From Hymenopellis radicata (lineage: Eukaryota > Basidiomycota > Agaricomycetes > Agaricales > Physalacriaceae): a stretch of 64,000 bases of DNA. The DNA is taken from NCBI GenBank assembly GCA_015501595.1, contig JADNRX010000037.1, positions 124,001 to 188,000 on the forward strand, read 5' to 3'. Each line of letters opens with the position of its first letter. Within the stretch, counting starts at the first letter, position 1. The position numbers and the translations under genes are program-made. Below, in pieces: positions 32,189-42,118 of the stretch. A model generated the notes under the pieces. It was not told where the DNA came from. It did not search any database and saw nothing but the letters and a program-made list of their open reading frames with translations.

Positions 32189-32710
32189 ATGAACGCTAAC
32201 GAGATGCAGAGCGGCACCCCCTCACCCAGCATCAGTCCATTTCCTTCTCGCCGGTCGAGCGAGATTCACTACCCGCCTCCCGTTTTCCCCCACTGTGGCA
32301 TGGGGCATTGCTTCAGGAACTGCTGTACCTTCCTATGCAAGCGGCTCCCTGCCTTCTCGTTCCGCTCATTCTCTATCATGACCAACGCGCCGCCAAATCG
32401 AGCTTCGTCGCCGGACTCATTGGGGACGCGATATTGATCCCAGTCCTTCGGATCATTATTATGTGCGCGTCTGGCTGTTATCAACACTTGTGGGGTAGGC
32501 GCATGTCTGTTTGTTGCGATTTTGCCGTTGACGGTGACTTCTTCGGTCCTGGGTGTTGCTATATTGCAACGTACGGGTTATGGTAGTGGCCCGATGTTAA
32601 GCGTACTGGAAGCGGCGAAGGCAGGGAGCGTTGGTGGAGCCCTAGGAGTTCTTGTTTGGTTTCTGGCGCGAAAGTGCTATGATATCTATTGCCGCTGCTG
32701 TGTGGATTAA
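32189..32710 (+). CDS. Probable membrane protein, frame structure uncertain
   Basis: An ATG at 32189 opens MNANEMQSGTPSPSISPFPS. Hydrophobic text then appears in the +1-shifted frame, LLVPLILYHDQRAAKSSF and VAGLIGDAILIPVLRIIIM. The last segment, VAILPLTVTSSVLGVAIL and AGSVGGALGVLVWFLARK, returns to the first frame and ends at 32710. Small introns or indels must explain the changes, and I could not place them. The LILYHDQR..FVAGLIG block resembles the membrane protein at 19.5-19.9 kb. Confidence 0.4.
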
Positions 32711-32865
32711 GGTCGTTGCTACCTTTCTTATGAACTGTGCCCTATTTAGCCTCGTCTAGTGCTAAACCTTTACTTCTTTTATTGATCACGTTCACAAGCG
32801 GCATAAAACGCATAGTTTCATAAGGTATTCTTGTCTTTCGAAATCATGGGGCATACACCACATAA

Positions 32866-34628
32866 CTAAACTTTCTCGTCTTCAGAATGTGCGGAAGGTG
32901 GAGACCATTGTAAACGGTGTCTCAGCCACAACGCCAAGTAGCTCAAACTGAGCAGAACAGGGACTTCTATCAACGGTCCTAATCTAAATCTGATTTGAAT
33001 TGAGGTCAACTCCGTGAATGAAATGAGCGTACGTGGCGGCTAGGACCTCCGGCGATTCCGTCCCAAACGAAGCAATCGCCACCGCGATAGCCAATTCGAA
33101 CTAGAGAAAACGGGCGATTTAGCTAGGAAGTCTACCCTCAGACGCACTAGCAGAAACATACATTGTTGGAACCAGCGGTAAATGCCTGTGTGACAGCCAT
33201 CTCATATCCACCTAAATCCGCTCCTCGCGGGCTACGCGACAAACGCCAGAATGAGAAGAAGGTCGCCGTCCAAACGATGGTGAAGTACAAGACGAGTCTA
33301 CGGGGTTGTCAGCTACTAATAGACATCAGTGCTATGCACATACGGGACACAGATACGGAATACAGAGCCAATCTCGTCTATAATGCGCTTACCCTAAAAT
33401 GCCAGATATGATGAGCTCATCGTAAAAGTCCCGTATGGGCTACCAACCTGACTGGCAAACAAAACGATAATTGTATACAGTAACCCAAGGGGCCCAATGG
33501 GTCCAATGATCTGAAAGAACTTTTGCGCGCGCTGAGGTTTCAGGGTGTGTAGGACAACGAGTCGAGTAACAAGTCCCGCTGCTAGAGGAATGCCGAGGTA
33601 CTTGTAATATCCGTTAAGAGATGCTACCGCATAAGGTCGAAGAACTTACGATTCCAACTGCTCGAGATACAGCGGAGTAGCTTAATTCTAGAGACGGCAC
33701 ACTGTTCGAGTCACTGCCTAGATGGTTCAGAAAAAGGACTGCATAAGGCGAGAATAAGATGATCTGTTCGTTGTGATCAATTAACCAGAGAGGAACGCGA
33801 ATGAAAGATTAGCCACCTGCAGGAGAGAATTGAAGATCATAAGCACGGCACAATAGTTGGAATCGCCGCAGCTAATGCTGTTCCAAATCAACACCATCGC
33901 TGTATTTTGCTTGAGCTGCGCGTCACGATATCCTGAACAAGATCGTACCAATGCAGCGAGCTAAAGTCACTTAGTTTATTTTCGTTACAGCGACAGACGG
34001 AGAACTGACCAACTCCTACTAGGAGCAGACCTCTGCGTTCCCTAGTCAGGCGATCTTCTGGGAGAGTCATCCACGCAAGGCCGAGCATGGTGAATGGAGC
34101 AACGATCCAGTTCAGAATGAACGAGATCAGAAGGTGAATCCATATAGAACCTATACAGATCCTTTCAGGTGTTATGCAAGTACACATCAGGCAAGAAACT
34201 GACGACCACGAAAGAGATCCATGAAATGTTCCCATCGCACTTTGGCAAGGGCAGGCCACATCATGAGAAGAAGGCCGACAAGAATGGCTGTCGCAGGACC
34301 TAGGTATACAATGCTTTTTATACGGGACGTGGACATCGACGTACGTATAGAAACGCCGTCCCATTGTGCTGATTCTTTGAAGGCGCGTTTTACGCCGTCC
34401 GCGGCGTAATTACCAATAACGACACCAATAATCATGGCCACAAGGACACAAGGTGCAAGCAGACGGTCAATCCAGGAGAGGGATTGCCATAGGTCTAGAA
34501 CGGACATGAAGATCAGGAAAACTAGAAACATAAGAGTACGCACGAGAAAAGCCATATTGCTCGATTTTGGGCTCAGGGGTAGCTTGTACGGGTGACTGAG
34601 GTATCGTGCAAGTGTCCTGGGAAACCAT
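32866..34628 (-). CDS. ACR3: Arsenite exporter ACR3
   Basis: Twelve exons fit in frame to about 396 aa: 34628-34544, 34494-34345, 34287-34207 (donor could be 34210), 34150-34010, 33960-33949, 33899-33817, 33763-33650, 33600-33448, 33393-33344, 33297-33162, 33100-33033, 32983-32866. About ten membrane helices of the bile/arsenite/riboflavin transporter fold are visible. Family blocks include SWIDRLLAPCVLVAMIIGVV, VSIPILVGLLLMMWPALAKV, ILNWIVAPFTMLGLAW, GVARCIAMVLIWNSISCGDS with the conserved Cys, LGIPLAAGLVTR, FTAGSNNFELAIAVAIASFG and LGPLIEVPVLLSLSYLALWL. The protein exports As(III) across the plasma membrane. The conserved Cys is encoded in a 12-nt micro-exon. It diverges from the bZIP gene, with 153 bp between the start codons. 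Confidence 0.92.
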
Positions 34629-34781
34629 GGTGGGGGTTAGGAAGAGAGAAAAGGCGTCCGTTCGCCATTATATGGAAGCAAGTCGAGAGGTCACTGCCTC
34701 ATGTTGATTGGACGCTGAGCGCCGATCACTGAGTCCGATCAACTGGGCCATGTGGCAACGACCTCCTCAACGCCGACAGTC
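34629..34781. promoter_or_regulatory. Divergent promoter of ACR3 and the bZIP gene
   Basis: This 153-bp region between two start codons contains TTATATGG near 34668 and GATTGG (inverted CCAAT) near 34714, next to GTCACTGCCTCATG. Sharing by exporter and regulator suggests co-regulation. No experimentally known site is identifiable by eye. Confidence 0.5.
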
Positions 34782-35577
34782 ATGGATAATACGAGAATTC
34801 GTGATAACCAGCGCCGATCCAGGCAGAGGAAGAAGGAATACGTTGCCTCCCTTGAGGCGCGCATAGCAGAGTATGAAAAGAATGGCGTCCAGGTATTCTT
34901 CTCACGTTCGCGTTGAAAAGCCTCTGACACAATCAAAGGCGAATGTCACTCTACAGCAGAAGGCACGGTCTGTTCTGGAGGAGAACAAAGTGTTACGAAA
35001 ACTCTTGGAACGCGCAGGTGTACCAGACAGCGAGATTCACGCTGCCCTGTCGAATCCTACATCCCTTGGTGAATCGAGTGCCTGTGCGCCTCGTTCTGGG
35101 TGCTGCAAGCCCTCTTCTTCCGCCTCGGAAGACTCTCCGAGCGCTGTTGAAGCTCCCCCAACTGCGAGTTCCCCATCTCCTTCGGGAAGCAATCTCTCCT
35201 TCGATTCCCTGCCAGATATTATTTTCTCACAGAGCGACCTTGATTCCTTCCTCTACAGCACTCTGACACCGGTAGTGTCACCGACATCTCCCACACTCCA
35301 CGCCAGTCTGCTAGATCCCGACATTTTACTCTGCCAGGCAGTACACTTCCCCGCCCCAACATTGGAAGAGGCTCGAACGCGATCCTTTACGCCCTGCCAA
35401 ATAGCGTTCGATCTACTCAAAACAATGAACAATAAACGAATTCACCAGCTGAATTTGGTCGAATTTGTCTTCGCCTGGCTTTGGGCAGGTTTTAGAGCAT
35501 CTTCGGAGGGTTCATGTTGTCAGGTGGACAACGAGGTACTTTCGGAAGCGGCTCAGACCCTTTTGGCTTCCAGTTAG
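34782..35577 (+). CDS. bZIP transcription factor, candidate arsenic-responsive regulator
   Basis: Two exons (34782-34892, 34939-35577) give 249 aa. The basic region RIRDNQRRSRQRKKEYVASL has the N-x7-R signature and is followed by a short zipper (LEARIAEYE, LQQKARSVLEENKVLRKLLE). A Cys cluster, SSACAPRSGCCKPSSS, follows at about 90-105 and a second Cys pair (GSCCQ) lies near residue 230. The middle is Ser/Pro-rich with acidic segments (FDSLPDIIFSQSDLDSFLYS). Yeast Yap8/Arr1 senses As(III) through cysteines in a bZIP regulator. A similar role here is inferred from the Cys clusters and from position between ACR3 and ArsM, and is not proven. Confidence 0.8.
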
Positions 35578-35754
35578 GCAGGGTGCAAGTGGTACCAAGT
35601 TTCGTCATGAGGGTCTTACGGGGAGTCGGGTACAAGTGCGTGCGGAATTAGGCCTGTCTTTCCTTTCATCCCGACAATCCTGCATCGCCGGCATGTAAAT
35701 GGTGCATTTCAGGTTGAATGTCATTCCATTTTCCAGCAGATTTGCCCTTGGTAC

Positions 35755-35895
35755 CTCCTCGACCAATGAGCTTCATTCGGTGACATGCTACCTGACTTAC
35801 CCCATGTACAGCTTCCACTGCCGCTCTTCAACCAATGAGCTTCGATCAGTGACATGCTATCTGTCTTACCTTATATACAGCTTCCACTGCCAGCT
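35755..35895 (+). promoter_or_regulatory. Duplicated 69-bp promoter module of ArsM with CCAAT and TATA
   Basis: Two tandem copies of about 69 bp begin CTCCTCGACCAATGAGCTTC (35756) and CTCTTCAACCAATGAGCTTC (about 35825). Each contains CCAATGAGCTTC, then a GTGACATGCTA element, and ends ACAGCTTCCACTGCC. The second has CTTATATACAGC, a TATA box about 45 bp before the ATG. The first has CCATGTACAGC instead and probably lacks TATA function. Confidence 0.75.
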
Positions 35896-35914
35896 GCCCC
35901 CAGCATCAAACATC

Positions 35915-36936
35915 ATGACCGCCATTTACCGCGCCGTCGAAGACCACTACACCGGTATTTCTTTGTCCAATGACCTGCAGTATAGCGAACGTGTCGCCAA
36001 GGCTTTTGGATACAGCAGTGCAGACCTTGCTGCCATTCCTGACGACGCGAATCTTGGCTTGTCCTGTGGGAATCCGTTAGCCATAGCCAATATCAAGAAG
36101 GTATTTGTATCTAAGCTCATTCCTCCCATCATCAATGTTCAAATGTGGGCGCGTAGGGCGAAACATTCCTTGACCTCGGTTCGGGAGGCGGGCTTGATGT
36201 CTTCCTCGCATCACAACACGTTGGTCCATCTGGGAAGTGCATTGGCGTCGACATGAACGAACAGATGCTTAGTCTGGCACGTCGGAATGCCATCAAAGGG
36301 AACTGCAAGAACGTTGAATTTGTAGGTCGAAGTACGTCCAAGTGGTAATTCCTGTTAACCCAAGTATTTAGGTCAAAGCCTTCATTAGCGCTCTCCCTAT
36401 CGAATCAGCCACCGTGGACATCGTGTCGTCCAATTGCGTCATCAACTTGGTTCCTGAAGAGGACAAGCCTGCTGTGTTTACTGAAGTCTACCGCGTCTTG
36501 AAACCTGGTGGGCGAGTCGCCATCTCGGACATCCTTCTGAAGAAGTCGCTCCCGGACATCCTCAAGAACGATCTATCATTACATGTGGAATGTATAGCGG
36601 GGGCCAACACTCCAGAACAGTATAGACAATGGATGATGGCCGCAGGATTTTTAGGTAAGTGAATCGTGCAGTGTACCTGCTAATCCGACCCTAATTCATC
36701 AATCAGACATCGTGTTCGTTGACACGAAGAAAGACATGAGTATCTACAAGACCGCTCCAAGGACAGGATGTGAGTTGATTAGAACGCCTTTTGCGATACC
36801 AGCCTCACATACAAGCCACGTAGGTTGCAGTGATTCGTCGGGGAATGAGGTGAAGCCCGTTCAATTGGACAGTCCGTCCCTCACGAACTTGAACGAGCAT
36901 GTCGGGGCGTTTCAGGTATACGCGGTGATTTCTTGA
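35915..36936 (+). CDS. arsM: Arsenite S-adenosylmethionine methyltransferase (ArsM/AS3MT type)
   Basis: Five exons (35915-36100, 36157-36321, 36372-36654, 36707-36769, 36824-36936) give 269 aa. The SAM-binding motif [14 protein letters not shown] is followed by GVDMNEQML. The arsenic-binding cysteines of the family are all in place: [21 protein letters not shown] and LHVECIAGA, plus a CC pair (RTGCCSDSSG) created by splicing of intron 4. [13 protein letters not shown] is the post-II motif. The enzyme methylates As(III) stepwise to volatile or less reactive species in the cytosol. It completes a detoxification set with ACR3 and the bZIP gene. Confidence 0.93.
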
Positions 36937-37522
36937 CTTCGAGCCTTAGGTATGGACCGGCTTCAGAAGGTACATGGTACGCGGTGTAGTTATAGCTTCA
37001 GCTGACTAGGGCCATGAAGTGGATAGGAAGGCAAAATATAAAACGAGGACAGATTTCATGTAAGTGCCAAAGGAACACTGTGTCAGGTCAGCATGTGCCG
37101 TCGGTTGCAATCCTAAGTACCGCGTCAACGGTGATATTCTACTGGTTTCTATCCTCTTCTCCTTGACTGGAAGCCGACTGATCATCGCTCATCCCTGGAA
37201 ATGCCGAGTTGAGTCACTAGCATCCCCAGTACAGAGTGGCCTTCGAACTGCTCGGTCTTCAACTCGGGCAGATGCGTCATGCAGCCGAGCTCATCGGGTC
37301 CCCACGCTTTCCTGACTTTGCCGCACGCAAGGACGCGTAATGTTCCCCAAACATCGGCATACAGCTACATCGACTCCAATCGTTATCGTTTCTCCTGTAG
37401 GGTCACTGTTAACGCGACCTGCTTCATAATCGAAAGTGTTGGGGCTTGGCGTGCGTTGTATAAAACGGCAAGCATGTCTCAGCGAGATCGGTATCCTCGC
37501 CTCCTCTTCAACAGCCGTTACT
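36937..37522. other. Intergenic, no gene recognised
   Basis: This stretch holds the ArsM 3' flank and the SDR promoter. A GTATAAAACGG TATA box lies near 37457, about 65 bp before the SDR ATG. Confidence 0.55.
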
Positions 37523-38642
37523 ATGTCGTCCCAACTTGTCTGGTTTATCACCGGAACATCGTATGTATTGCACTACGATTTGTCCGTTCAACCGCCGTTG
37601 AACATGAACTGCTTAGGAGCGGTCTTGGACGCGACCTTGCCCTTGCTGCGCTCGCTCGCGGCGAAAAAGTCATCGCGACCGGTCGCGCACGCTCCCTGCA
37701 GCAGCTCGATGATCTTAAGGAAAAGGGTGCCGCGACACTAGAACTCGATGTTACTGCGCCACTGGAGACGCTCAAATCGATAGCGAAGAAGGCTGTCGCG
37801 ATCTATGGACGTGTCGACGTCTTGGTCAACAATGCTGGTACACACCTTCTTGATTGTAGGTCCTCTTCCGATCTAATTGAATCGCAGGCTACATTCTCGT
37901 GGGGGCTTTGGAAGAAAGCACACCTGAAGAGACTCTGGATCAATTCAAGTACAGTCGTTCATTTACACCGAGTTGGCTTTTTCAAACCTGACTGTATAGC
38001 ACCAACGTCTTCGGCGCGCTAAATGTAACGCGCGCATTCTTGCCGTACATGCGCGAGAAAAAGTCGGGAACCATCGTGTGGATGGGCTCAGTTGGTGGAT
38101 GGCGGTATACTAGTCTCGTTATCCTTCTCCGCCGGTTTAACTGACGGGTCTTTTCAGAGCTGTCCCTAACGCAGGATTATACGGGACAAGTAAATGGGCT
38201 CTTCGCGCCATCAGTGAGACACTGCAGATCGAGGTTGCACCAATCGGGCTGCGAAGTATATGCATCGACTTTGGCTACTTCCGGACGTCGTTCCTAACCC
38301 CAGACCACCGTACACCGTATGAACCCAAAATTGAGGATTACCGCCCTGTAACAGAAGCTGTCGAAGCGGCATTACAAGGTTAGCCGCCCCTCCAAGCCGG
38401 TATACATCGCTCTTATCTTGATAATCTATCTAGCTTATAACGGCAACCAACCGGGAAACCCGAAGAAAGGCGTCGAGGTTGTATTGGACGTAATCCGTGG
38501 GGAGGGCAAGGCAGCTGGCAAAACGTTGCCAACATCCTTACTGCTGGGGAGCGATTGCCTACAAATGGTCCGAGCAGAAACGCAACGACACGCTGATATG
38601 CAAACGGAATGGGAGGATGTCACTAAAAGTACAGATTTCTAG
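37523..38642 (+). CDS. Short-chain dehydrogenase/reductase (classical SDR)
   Basis: Six exons (37523-37560, 37617-37837, 37888-37948, 38000-38104, 38158-38378, 38434-38642) join to 284 aa. Motifs: FITGTSSGLGRDLAL (TGxxxGxG, NAD(P)-binding), ELDVTAP, VLVNNAGY, the catalytic Ser (VWMGSVGGW), YGTSKWAL (YxxxK) and IDFGYFRTSFL. An Arg after the Gly motif region (ATGRAR) suggests NADPH. The substrate is unknown. It lies next to the arsenic genes on the same strand, but no known arsenic pathway uses such an SDR, so membership in the cluster is speculative. Confidence 0.87.
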
Positions 38643-41112
38643 ATCCTGGATTTCATTAATGTACAGATACAAAAGACAGCACGATTGTAGTATACATTGA
38701 GTTGAAGAGACCCTTGAGGAGCCAGTGATATTGGTACACCGGATTCCGCGAATGAATCAGACCTCCTTTCACCCACACCTGATGATACTTTTCGTGATGC
38801 TGACTTGTATAGGGGCCGCAGCTGCTCGCTAAACCATGAGCCAGATGAATGAGAACCTCCCGGAAAGATGCAGGAAAAGGCATACCGGGGCCATAATATC
38901 GAACGTACTAGTGGGACTGTGCAGACCGCCGCGACTGACCATGAATACTTCCAAGTCGACTTCCGCAGTAGTCGGCGCCATGGGCAGTTGTCGTGTTCTG
39001 CGAAGTTCGTGGCGCATATTAAGGGTCGCTAGCACCGAATTGGCATACACTATTATTTAGGCCGATCAGTGGGAAGTATGAGACTCGCAAGAGAGGAGCG
39101 TACACTTCGCAATGGTGAAATGTAGCCCGAGGAATACGAGACTCTCGTTCAAAGACAACCACTGCGTGTTACTGTTAGACGAGTTGACAATTGTGGCGGA
39201 ACGCGGCTTACGCAAATCAAAACAGATATAGTCGTAACACTGTACATTGCGTCAGACGATTAAATAAGGGCGAGGAAACGACTGTACCAGGTTACAGCAC
39301 CTGTTTCTATAGAGTACAAGATAAGCGAATCGATGACAGGTTCAAAGCTGAAGGAAAATGTCAGCGTTCTGCCGTTCGGTTCGGGGAGATGAGGTTAAAC
39401 AACCTAACACATTTGGAACGATTGGAAATGAATAACTTGAGGAAGGTTGCGGTTATGAGGATGTCGATTACCGATGACAATGCCAGACCGAGAGAGAACA
39501 TCCACTAGCTCTAGGCCATGAGATCGGGAATCGGAAGAAGGTATAACGGAGCGTACACTGTATCTATCTTTGACTGCTTGGAATGAACCAAGTATGATCC
39601 TACGGTATTGTTAGTTGTTAACAGGAAACGAGCGAGTGTCGCTTACATCTGCGAAGCAGTGCCTAGACCGTGCGTTAGATGACATGACGAGCCCCGAAGC
39701 TAAAACGCGCACCGAACGAGGATGCTACGATTAAGACTCTTATTTAGTTGCCGTGTTCTGTGAAACGGAGGGACACTTACTCATACGCGCAACAGCCAGA
39801 ACTAGCTTTGAGATAAATGAGCATTCGATACACGAGAACTGAGAACAGGGATGCTCACAATCGGCAAGACAAGCCACCAACGTCGATGCGGGTCACATAC
39901 TAGAACACAGGGTGTAAATTGCGCAGTACGAAACCACGAATGAAAGTCGTACGCCTGAATATCCTATGAGCGCAGAAGCTGGGCAAAGGTTCAGTAAAGT
40001 CCACATGGGAGGCGGGCGCACGATGCACACCAGTGGGCAGAAAAAGTGCAGATAGACTGTCAAAGCGAAGTCGTAAAGGTGATAAAACATAGGTTGACGA
40101 ATGTACGAACAGTCAAATAGACGGAAATCTTGAGCGATTTGTTTTAGTGTCGGGTGCACTGAAAATCTCACGGTATGTGCTCACCGGTATCGGTCTAAAA
40201 ATTCTGGGTTAGCGAAGAAAAATTGAAGCTAAATTGCACACGTACGCAGGAATGAGGTCGAACTGATTTGTATTATCCACCCTGTAGTTCTGCACGATGT
40301 AATTCCACAGTCCTGCCCATATGCAGGCGTCGTGAGCCAGATTGAGGGCCCTATCATGCACGCGACGCGTCAGAAATCTGCCTATATTGGAGCCGCGGCA
40401 CCGACCAGAGTATTCCAACCTATCATATCATTAAGCAAGCGCCGGAGATTCAGTGAAATGGAAAGTACCAAGATCTTATGCCTCAACGCATCCTTGGGAA
40501 ATGTCTTGAAAAAAATTATCGCCTGGACAGTAACCATCCCAGAGAGACTAGGAAATTCAGCATGACTAGAAAGTACTGGTCCCAGTGGACTCACAACGAC
40601 GATAACAGGGCGCCAATCAGCAAGGCGCCCACTGTCTGTACAACTCTCATCATTACGGGGAGGGAGAAACAAACTCACGCCCATGTCTTGATATACGAAA
40701 ACGAATGAGACATCTCGGAAGCTTATTTAGGAGACGATGTATTGGTTGAGAATCAGCGAACGGCGGAGAAAAGCTCTCGCTTTCGGTTACGTGCGTCGGC
40801 GAATGCCGTGCATGTTGAGTCGAAGTACATCGTATCCAGGCTTTTAAGTTGTATGTGACTTGGTAATGTCCCGACGCATCGTGGCGTTCAAATAGTCGAC
40901 CGTTCGTTTGTTGAAGGATAATATTGACGTGGTAGCAACAATCTCATCGAGAGTGAATCGACCAATACTCGACATAGCACCGTGATTTGAACGTGATGAT
41001 ACCAGTCATGGAGAAGACTGTTTGCGAAGCGATGGCGCCCACCGTATGCTAGTGCCGCTAATTTTGTCATCCAACGACTTGATGAATGATTCACTTGAAG
41101 AGATTAAAAAAG
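38643..41112. other. 2.5-kb gene-poor stretch
   Basis: No gene, repeat family or splice model could be supported. Short frames (for example 39191-39508) have no domain. The stretch is bounded by the SDR and the tRNA gene. It may be decayed repeat sequence. Confidence 0.45.
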
Positions 41113-41197
41113 TGAGCACCGCAGGACTCGAACCTGCAACCTTTTGGTACCGTTTCAGCAATCGAAGCCAAACGCGCTACCATTGCGCTAGGCACCC
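41113..41197 (-). tRNA. tRNA-Arg(UCG) with a 13-nt intron
   Basis: On the minus strand from 41197: acceptor GGGTGCC, TA, D arm GCGC-AATGGTA-GCGC, anticodon stem TTTGG/CCAAA, loop CT-TCG-A then an intron (TTGCTGAAACGGT) before position 38, variable AGGTT, T arm GCAGG-TTCGAGT-CCTGC, acceptor GGTGCTC and discriminator A. A box (TAGCGCAATGG) and B box (GGTTCGAGTCC) fit Pol III promoters. A T6 run follows directly as terminator. Three of seven acceptor pairs are G-U, which is somewhat weak. The anticodon reads CGA codons. Confidence 0.82.
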
Positions 41198-41236
41198 ATA
41201 CAAGGCTGCGTGGCGTTATTTTATGTAAAGCCTTCA

Positions 41237-41780
41237 TCAGACCAGTTTGCGCACCGCATTTCTTCCTATGAATCTGATACGCGAGACGACGTCTGCAATC
41301 TGCATGTCAAAAACAATTTTGGAAGGTGACGTGGTGTTCGCGATATAGAGCACAATAATCCTTCCTGCCGTCGAAGAAGACCTTGCGGATACCATCCGAC
41401 TCCAAAAGGTCAAATATCGTCGAGGAAAGACAGACAGCGTCGAGGACATATGTGCGTGCGGAGGATGTCGTACGAAGCGTCATTATAGAGAGCGCCCGCC
41501 TTGTTCGCCAAGGTCTCGACTTTCAAAATCAACGATAAAAGGGTTGAATTAGCTCGGAGGTCGCTAACAGCTGCTTCCAACGAAGGAAATTCATCGCCAA
41601 GAGTGAAATCATGAACAAGAAGGTCGGTCGTCGTAGTGCTGGGGAGATCGCTGACAACTGATGTCAACGACGCTGTGAAGTTCGACAAAGATGGACTGTA
41701 CATTCCTAGTTGGTGGGAATTGACAGGATTAGAGGCGTCAATATAAGAACACGGCTTTGATCCAAAGAATGTAGAATAAA
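41237..41780 (-). pseudogene. Fragment of an EXD1-like exonuclease gene
   Basis: The minus strand from about 41703 reads SLSNFTASLTSVVSDL then TTDLLVHDFTLGDEFPSLEA and AAVSDLRANSTL. It is nearly the same as the start of the gene at 18014, including the preceding non-coding AATTCCCACCAA. It keeps the roughly 25 nt (GGGCGCTCTC...) that the 18-kb copy lacks. It has its own frameshifts and stops, and ends after QIADVVSRI near 41270. It is a truncated duplicate lying just downstream of the tRNA gene. Confidence 0.75.
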
Positions 41781-42118
41781 CGAAACACCAAGTTGGTTTA
41801 AATTGACATGTCCGAGACCAAGTTTGAAGGAAATCGCGAGAAGGGTTGCGGCGCTTAGTCTAAACGTGAAAGGTAACGACAATCCTGCATAGCAGACTTC
41901 ATTCAACGCGTGTAACCAAATCGTATGCGGTTTGTGCGTAGACTATCCACCATCGACCCCGAAAAGTACCTTGAAAAGTACCTTGAAAGGTTGAACGGGC
42001 ATTGGAAAGGACCACGGGGGTGCAAAACCAAGAGATAGCGATGCCATTGCGGGATACTAAGAGATACAGAAATATTAGTACGTATGATAACAAACACTTG
42101 AACAGAGATCAACGACTA
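41781..42118. other. Intergenic between the exonuclease fragment and PEX3
   Basis: No gene is seen. The PEX3 3' untranslated region is expected here. A short direct repeat of AAAGTACCTTG occurs near 41965-41985. Confidence 0.45.

Noticed and set aside
37291..37775. Minus-strand frames opposite the SDR
   Set aside because: They are shadows of the SDR exons, whose motifs and phases are clear on the plus strand.
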